Shown one piece after another: positions 57,030 to 64,000 of a stretch of DNA of 64,000 bases. The DNA is taken from positions 1,860,001 through 1,924,000 of the forward strand of contig JAFKAC010000004.1 in the NCBI GenBank assembly GCA_025766275.1, in the 5' to 3' direction. Below the pieces are notes generated by a model. That model did no database searches. It saw nothing but the letters and a program-made list of their open reading frames with translations, and was not told where the DNA came from. The stretch comes from Lactarius indigo (Eukaryota; Basidiomycota; Agaricomycetes; Russulales; Russulaceae). Position 1 is the first letter of the stretch. Each line of letters begins with the position of its first letter. A program made the position numbers and the translations under genes.

Positions 57030-58630
57030 ATGGCTTCTTTTCCAACGCTTCCCCTCGTGGACGCGTCACGAGACTCTCGTATTCACGACTGGATCGCTGA
57101 ACAATACTCCTTCGCTCTCTCAGAGTTTGAGGATGACCACCTCTGGCGCGACGACCCTCCCTCTCTTCGCGAGTCGAAGCTCCTCCCAGATGATTTTGAT
57201 CTCATAGTCCGTTCGCCCCCTCCAGCACAAAGTGACAGCGACCGTGAAACCTTGTCTACTCTTTTCTATGACTCTCCTTTGCTGCCCTCTCCTCTCCCGT
57301 CGTTATCCCGTCCGCCGTCGCACCAACCTACACAAGAGGGCCACACTGACCTTGAAGACGCGTTTGAAGGTCTTCTTCGTGAGATGAACTCGTGGCGTTC
57401 CACCCCTGCTAGTCAGTCATCGCTTACTCTCACACTTTCCAACCGCAATAAGGTAAATTTCGTATTTTTTTTCATTTCCCTTCTTTGGTTGACGCATATC
57501 ACACAGGCGCTTCCGGCTACACCTTCTCCACCTCCGACACCCTCTTTGGAGGACTTCCCTTCCCCACCGCCTACTGCCCCGTCCTCACCGTCTTCTTCCA
57601 CATTCCCCGTCACACCGACCTCTTCTTTCCGGCCCCTTCATCGGCGCTCGAAACCTTTGGACCCCTTCCCCACCTCTGAGTCTGATTCAGAGGCCACGCT
57701 CACCTCCTCAGCCTCTTACGCGTCTTTACGCTCTCGTGTGAACCGTTACCCTTCAATCTCTACCACCCTTTCCACTGCCGACTCTTCATTCACCCCTTCC
57801 GTCAGGCACGCCATCTATGTCTCGACATCAAAGACTTCTCCGCCTCCTTCACCTACTACTCCTACCCCCACTGATCGCACACCACCTCCCTCGAGTGTAT
57901 CCTCAATACCTCTACCAGATCCTACTCCTTTCGCAGCTTCGACGGATGGGCTTCTCAAGGTTTATCCTTCGGGGTTGGCAGGTGGGGAGGCATCGCGGTG
58001 GAGCGTCGCGTCGACGTCACGTCGATCGCCCACTCCAACGCCGAGTTCTATGCCAATTCTTCCATCATTCGTCCGCCCCTCACCCAAACCCAAGCGGGAG
58101 CTTCTATCAATCCGCACTCGACTGCTCAGCACTTTCGGGCTGCGACCTCGCAGCACTGTACCGGCATCTCCAACGAAAGGAACACCCTCGCGTCGTAACT
58201 CTCACCGGGCGTCTTGGGGTAGTACGACGTCACGTCGGCGACGCGTAGATAGTAGCGTTACCCTAAACGCTATCCGGGGTGAGAAGCGGCTTATCGTGAG
58301 TGGATTGGAGGAGGGAAATCTCGATGCAGAGCTTGCCGTCAAGCGATGGTGCGAGGTGAGATTGAAAGGCGTACCTGCACCGACGGAATGCTAACTCTCC
58401 ATGATTATTAGTCATTCGGCGAGATCCGACGCATCTCTCGCAAAGACGGAGCCTTGCACGTATCATGGAAGAAAGCGTCTGTGGCAGATACCGTAAGTTG
58501 TGTCGATTCTGATTCGTGGCGTGTGTTGACAGCGGAGCGGACATAGGTCTGCCGTCTTGAGGCACGCGTGTTTATCAAGGGTGTCGGAAGTGTTGCGCTT
58601 TCTTGGATCGCTGAACCTAGGCTCTTCTAA
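57030..58630 (+). CDS. Pro/Ser-rich protein with C-terminal RRM-like domain
   Basis: Four exons (57030-57452, 57507-58355, 58412-58492, 58547-58630), 478 aa. The first 370 residues are Ser/Pro/Thr-rich and probably disordered. The C-terminus forms a compact domain after splicing: EKRLIVSGLEEGNLDAELAV, KRWCESFGEIRRISRKDGAL, HVSWKKASVADTVCRLEARV and FIKGVGSVALSW. The beta-alpha-beta-beta-alpha-beta order and the RLIVSGL / SFGEIRRI positions suggest an RNA-recognition-motif fold, but the aromatic RNP residues are weak. RNA binding is inference. The first intron (57453-57506, 54 bp) is in frame and stop-free. The ATG at 57030 opens MASFPTLPLVDASRDSRIHD. Confidence 0.7.
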
Positions 58631-61127
58631 ACTGGGAAGCAGGGTCGGTGGCGAAGCACTTGCGAACATTTTGACTTGGAATCGGACTCTGACTCGGACA
58701 CGAAATCAATCAATCCATAAATTACGTCACCAACCGAATCGCTCCCCAAACTGGCCCGTCAGTCTAATCCACGAATTCATACTTTCCTTCTTTGGCTGGC
58801 ATCACGCATTTCTATTCATTCTTTTCATTTACTTCCCTTGTCACATCCTCCAAACTCCACTCCACTCTGAGCCGCATTGTGCCCAACCTGTACCACATCA
58901 TTCTGCTGTATCCCGTGGAACCTTGTGCCCCTCTTGTACCTCTTCCGTGAAACCAACCTGTATCGATTGGCATCCTTTGCACTGCCTCTCACCGCCTTGT
59001 ACACATTTCTCATGTCTACGCTCACGTTCTTTTCATTCACTTTGGCGGTCGCCGTCCCACGCAGTCATCGCTCGCTATCTTTCGCCGATCCCGGTCGCCC
59101 CTTCATGCCATTCGCTGATTCACCATCGATACAACCCGCATACAGCCACTCCCTATTTGGTCACATTGCCGTCTCCCTCTGTGGCTTCCGTTGCCCCTCT
59201 ATCCTATCTGTCTTGTCTCATCCATCCTCCTGTTTCACGCCGCATCACACACATCCCTTTACCTGCAATCCGTACATAGTAACAACCATAGATCTGCACT
59301 CCAAAAAGCGCCCTGCCTTCACCGCGGAGCGCACATCACTATATCTCTTGAACCCCTTCCTTACCCCCATCTTGTTGTTCCTTCCGCGTTCGCTTTGTAG
59401 TCGTCCTTTTTTTCATTCTTTTATCAAGGGATCTGAGCGTCGAGGGGGTCGGGTGAAAGCGAAGTGAATACTGCTGTTTATTATTGTAGTTATTGTATAT
59501 TTACCGTACTTAGAAGAGAAAATGGAAAGAGAAGTTTTGAGGAATTCACGATGATCTCCTGTGCACGAGCGGCGTGGCCGCGATAATCGAAGGGATCGTG
59601 AATTTTCGATTACAAAATCTGATCGCTGTGGCACAAGTTACTCCACCGCCGGTACAAGTATCCCCACCAGAAACGGTAAATAGAAGGAGAGGAGCAATAG
59701 TACGTTTTCGAGCGGGGACTGACTGGATACGTGCAAGTCCGGCGCAAAACAACTGCGGCCAGAACAAATAACCGCAAATATATTTTGTTGATTGGAAAAA
59801 AAGATCGACTTCCTAAATTGGTAGAATTGCGAGTATCATCGAATTATTATCTAATAGCCCCTTGTTTTGGTAATCCGAGCTCATCGGGGCGTGGCTTCCG
59901 CGCTGCCCATGGCCAGGGACACCCACCACCTAATCTTCGCCCGGTGTCACTTCAACTGCGGGGAAGTCCCAAGGGAAATACCCTGAGAGCTGTCACCTTC
60001 GGTTTTCACACCACACCATTCATCGAAGAACGAGCAGGAGCGACGTTTGACGTGACACATGTCGGGCCGGGGGTGAGCAACTGTAGCCATTATCGTCCTT
60101 GAACGTGACATGCCCCCGTGTGGGCAACGTACACGAGCTGCGATGCAGTGGCGATCGAGGTGTCGGAAGATGGGCGGATCGGAATAGAAGGCATAAGCCA
60201 TAATCGAAACTGGTGTTTATTAACAACTGTAGGGGTTCTGGTCGGGAAGCGGGCATAACTCCACCAGAAAACACAGCTTAAATCTACCGTGTACGGGGAT
60301 GGGAGCAATGGGGGGCACTGCGCACTAATCGCGAACCTGTTGCACTATTATGTATCGCCCTCACGAAAACGAGGGGGACCAAGCACCGGATAAACTCTCG
60401 TCACTCAACCGGTACCGGTACAGTGCCCCCAGATCTAGTTGAGGGTGTGTGTTGGTTAGGGCGTAGCGTTGCGTCGTAGGCGAGCATTTTAGTTCCAGCG
60501 CTCGTCGTGAGCCGCAAGGGCCTGCAGTTTGCGAGACACTAGTCGGAGTTCACCTAGGACCCCGGGTCGAAAGGATTAGCAAGAGTGGCTGACTCAGTCT
60601 GGGCGCCCAGCCAGCAACAAGCAACCTTGCACACACCACTGGCACTCGTACCGAAAAAAGACAGACGCCACTGCGTGAGGTGAGGCCCCGGGAGGTGGAA
60701 ACTGCGAGTCATGTGTGATCGTAGAGGTGAACGTGTCCCCAAACCCAGTATGTGATTGTGTCGCAAGGAACCGCCGAGTGATGCCATTGCGACCAGAATG
60801 CTGAGTTGCACCGATTTGGACGCCTCGAGGAGGCTGGGTGCCAGTGGTTGTCTCTCTGCCCCATCCCACGGACCCAGGGACGGTATATACCTCCGCGGAA
60901 CTCCAGCGTAATCGCTGGCGCTCCTGCATCCAGGGCCAGACCATGGTGTTGCGCAACCCTCGAATCGACCAGCAAGGCGTGGTTGCCTTGACCTACCCCA
61001 GATGAAAGCTGTTAAATACGCGTCCAAGCCCGGGAAATTTCGTCTTACTTGCTCTGTTCCGTACTCGTCCTTGTCCCCTTCGGTTCGCCCTTTCCACTTG
61101 CTCCTCTTCGTCTTCCTCCTCTGAGAA
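58631..61127. other. Intergenic, pyrimidine-rich then mixed
   Basis: 58740-59470 is strongly T/C-rich on the plus strand and gives long but low-complexity ORFs that I do not accept. 59480-61100 holds no recognisable gene. A minus-strand ORF overlapping 61128-61444 is judged a shadow. Confidence 0.4.
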
Positions 61128-62018
61128 ATGCTCGCAATGTTCACCAGCCCACACTCGTCCCCTCCCAGATCCTCAAGCGACCCATCACAACCATGGAGCA
61201 AGGTCTGCGCGTGGCTCTCACGCGAGCGGGGCCGTGCGGGAAGACTACTGCAGGTGGCCCTCGGAGCTGCCAGGGCCGCATCGGCACCGCCAAACGTGGT
61301 GCCACCACGACCACCGCGCAGAACCGCAATCGACGAAATCGTATGGCACAACCGACCAGAGGCAGAACTACGGCCGGCGCGCGACGATACGCACCCGGTG
61401 ATGTTCGAGTGGGTCAACATCCGTCGAGCTGGGGAGGACCACAAGGTGGAACGTGCTCTGCCGGCAATCCCACCTCAGACCGAAAAGGAAGGTAGAACCT
61501 ATGCCGTCAAGGTGCGCCGAGCTTGCCCCTGCCAGCCCGCGAGACCCATAGCTGACACTTCGTTCCAGAGAAAACCGGTGCCTTCATTGGATAACTTCCA
61601 CGACGAAGGTTTGCACGAGGCTCGTGTGGTCGAATCCGGTAAGTGGGTGATCCTTAGGGTGGGGGAAATAACCGCAGAAAAAGCTAATGAAGCCCGTCTA
61701 GGCGGTCTCGGTGACGAAACACATCACGGAGGACCCTACACGTGGCCGGTGACGTTCTCGCCTTCATCACACGATTTCCAAGACAGCGCTAGCGATCAGG
61801 AGGACAGCGATCAAGACTCTTATGACCAAGATATGGATATAGAACATATGCGAGGAGACAGCGAGAGCGAGGTCGGCGTATGGGATCGAGGGCTGGTCGT
61901 AGCCGAAATGTGCAACAAGTGGGGCTGGACGCTGGAGGACGTACTGGAGACGCTGGAACAGCCCGGTCAGGAAGGAAGACGTAAGTGTTTGCGGGAGAAG
62001 GGCATCTTACGTGCGTGA
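61128..62018 (+). CDS. Hypothetical acidic protein
   Basis: Single-exon ORF of 296 aa starting at ATG 61128 (MLAMFTSPHSSPPRSSSDPS). The first 100 residues are basic and Pro-rich. The second half has a dense acidic stretch (SASDQEDSDQDSYDQDMDIE) and ends with a helical segment (NKWGWTLEDVLETLEQPGQE). I do not recognise a family, and no signal peptide or membrane segment is evident. It could be a lineage-specific gene or a chance ORF; the structured C-terminus and lack of stops favour a gene. Confidence 0.4.
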   Translation: MLAMFTSPHSSPPRSSSDPSQPWSKVCAWLSRERGRAGRLLQVALGAARAASAPPNVVPPRPPRRTAIDEIVWHNRPEAELRPARDDTHPVMFEWVNIRRAGEDHKVERALPAIPPQTEKEGRTYAVKVRRACPCQPARPIADTSFQRKPVPSLDNFHDEGLHEARVVESGKWVILRVGEITAEKANEARLGGLGDETHHGGPYTWPVTFSPSSHDFQDSASDQEDSDQDSYDQDMDIEHMRGDSESEVGVWDRGLVVAEMCNKWGWTLEDVLETLEQPGQEGRRKCLREKGILRA

Positions 62019-64000
62019 TATCCTCACGCCGTCGGATGAGCCGAACCTTGACGGCGATGGCTACGCCGTGCCGCGCATGGCGGAAAATCGACTCGTTCCC
62101 ATTATTACTGTATAATGCACGATAACTTATTTAGTTATGCCTTTGACGACTCACCCCACTTCCTACTGATTTGTTAATTACCCCGACAGCGTTCTGTTCG
62201 GCCTGACACCTACCCTACTGTGCAAATTTGTTGGCACGTGGCCACGTTAACTTACGACAAAAACATACTGCTTCCTTTCAAATTGCATTCCTCGCGTCCG
62301 TCTGTCTTTGGCAGAGAGCACCAACCAAATCTCTTGCGAAGCACTTTGACGAGGGCGACCTTGTCGGACGTTGACTGCGCCGACAGCTCATTTCCGCTCT
62401 GGAACCTGTGGAGAGGACGCACTGATGCCGGCGGCCTTTTGAAGTTTCGTGAACTGTCACCTCGCGACTTCGACCGTGTGACGAGAGTTTGAGAAGAGGG
62501 GTACCCTGGGAGGGGAGATCCGTCTTGTCATTGGCTCTGACTTGGCAGATCTGGGAGACAAATGCGAAACTACAATAGTGCCGATTGGCAAATCGGCCTG
62601 GATGTGGTGTGGTTGCGGGCAAGTCTGGGCACAATACAGTATGGCTGCAGACGAACAGGCTGGAAACAGCACACCTTACGGCCAACCAACCTCCGATCAG
62701 CAAAACAAACTCCCGCATGAATGAGTTGACAACTCAGACCCAGACCATGATCATCGGCCAGCGAGTCGTGTACAACCTAGACCGCTGCACACTGACAGAA
62801 GACGAAGGACACTGAACACAACCACAGTTTGACCTGGATTAGGAAGACCTCGGATCGTCAACCCTCCCCAACTCGGAATGGACATAACCCGGCCTACCGC
62901 AGCGTCTTCACGAAGCAATCGTACGATTCTGAGCCCATAGCAGAGATTGCCCCAGTCAGCTTTGGTACGTTGTAAGAACGTCCTCTTATTACATGTACAT
63001 GACGGCCCGCCAAGTCAGCCAGACCTACCACGGGGACTCGTCCCTCGGTTGGAAATTCGTTGTTCCAAGTGGGAAGGGCGGGGCAGCAAGTGGATTTATA
63101 CACAGATTGTGTGAGAACAAGGAAGAAGAGCGATGGCATGAGAGCTATCATGAGGAGTCGGACCCGCTCAGTTTGGGGGATGGGTTTTGCGAAGCGTGAG
63201 CCCCATTCCCGTGCCCCCTCTCGATCCAGCGCCGCAGGGTACAGAAGAGCGCCAAAAAGTTCGAGTCAGCAAACGAACGGTCTTTTCCACGTGTGAGGCT
63301 GTGGCGTGGCAATTGCCGAGGAGGTCTGCGCAGTAGAGGAGAGGACAAAGGGGACAGGAGAAAGGCAGGCGCCGACTTCCCACGGCTCTCGGGCTCTCGG
63401 TCGCAAGTTTGCTGCAGCGGTCCCCAAACTCCTGTATGTTGAGGGAATTGTACGACGGCATCGGGTGCGTCGTCCAGAACTTGAGAAAGAAAATAGATGC
63501 CATCTCTCCAACTCATCGCCGCCGAACCGAATACGTAGGGAGGGGCCATGGCTCGCGAAAAATCGGGCGCGAGGAGAAAATCCATTCACCAAGGTACAGT
63601 GTCCAACCCTAGACCAGGAGAGTGCCGCAAAACCAACTCCCGTGGGTCGTTACTTCTTTTCTTTGAATACAAATCCAGTCTCCAGGATGGTGTCAAGGTA
63701 TTCGATTGAGCAGGTCGAAGATGTGTACGAGGCCCGTCACCCACCCCAGCTAGTGTGGTAAGCTTTGCGCTGACGCAGAGGCATAAACGACCATCCAAAG
63801 CATGCAAGCCAACAGTGGGTCTTGTTTGTGAGGGCAAGCTGCTGAGGAAAGGGTTTGCCATGACTCTGCGCAGCTACCACCAAGCCACGGTCGGTTGCAA
63901 GACCACGCAACCTTCTCGGGGTAGCAGTTGCCACGCTCACATACCTGATTTTGGACGTCCAATCGACGACGTCACTGGTAAACCTCGTGATTCAGATTTC
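62019..64000. other. Unassigned window end
   Basis: Short overlapping ORFs in several frames, none with a motif I know or consistent splice signals. 63150-63760 has open frames on both strands, probably from composition. A gene continuing past the window edge cannot be excluded. Confidence 0.35.

Noticed and set aside
58557..59467. Long plus-strand ORFs rich in His/Ser/Pro/Leu
   Set aside because: They come from a T/C-rich stretch after the RRM-like gene stop; no domain, no splice support.
60554..61444. 296-aa minus-strand ORF
   Set aside because: Low-complexity translation without motifs that overlaps the more plausible plus-strand ORF at 61128-62018; judged a composition artefact.
1..64000. 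CRISPR arrays, operons, ribosome-binding sites
   Set aside because: The window is eukaryotic; no regularly spaced direct repeats of that kind were seen.

Overview
The window is nuclear DNA from a filamentous basidiomycete. Genes are split by many short introns (46-77 bp, GT..AG, several with a CTNAC-type branch site), and they include a Clp1-type developmental regulator, an Agaricomycete-style F-box protein, a fungal TOK potassium channel and a Bch1/Bud7-type exomer subunit. Two decayed genes at 28.9-33.7 kb match hypothetical-protein families that I associate, from memory only, with Rhizoctonia/Ceratobasidium. A Ceratobasidiaceae origin is therefore likely but not proven. Exon coordinates were worked out by hand from reading frames and splice signals. 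Where given, the summed exon lengths are multiples of three.

Region by region. 1-11 kb is gene-dense housekeeping: the 3' part of PEX13 (+), a CCDC6-like coiled-coil gene (-), an 11-exon exomer (ChAPs) gene (-), a nine-exon TOK-type K+ channel (-), URA5 orotate phosphoribosyltransferase (+), a derlin (-), and possibly a tiny membrane ORF. 11-13 kb carries an F-box gene (+). 13-15.2 kb has no recognisable gene and contains an odd-composition stretch with a 15-C tract. 15.2-20.5 kb is a full-size ABCB/MDR transporter (-). 20.5-23.2 kb is non-coding with a TGACTC-rich cluster. 23.2-28 kb holds a divergent pair: the Clp1-like gene (-) and a SAP-domain protein (+). 28-33.7 kb holds two degenerate multi-exon genes. 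33.9-39.7 kb is dense again: a 13-exon SDR (+), a steroid 5-alpha-reductase-like enzyme (+), ISD11 (-) and the serine palmitoyltransferase subunit LCB2 (+). 39.7-47 kb is sparse, with a Pmp3 proteolipid gene (-) and a coiled-coil gene (+). 47-50.8 kb is one long coiled-coil gene with a C-terminal HPD (J-like) segment. 50.8-57 kb is gene-poor and contains an intact non-autonomous hAT element with an 8-bp target duplication. 57-58.6 kb is an RRM-like gene, 61-62 kb an orphan acidic protein, and the rest is unassigned.

The genes do not form one pathway or a biosynthetic cluster. Loose themes are membrane and protein traffic (PEX13, exomer, derlin), ion and membrane homeostasis (TOK, Pmp3, ABCB), and lipid metabolism (LCB2, 5-alpha-reductase-like, SDR). 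I did not find a convincing new multi-gene system. The most interesting items are the hAT-type MITE, the paired decaying lineage-specific genes, the micro-exon-rich gene models, the set of frame-preserving introns, the histidine-rich loop of the K+ channel and a motif shared by two neighbouring coiled-coil proteins.
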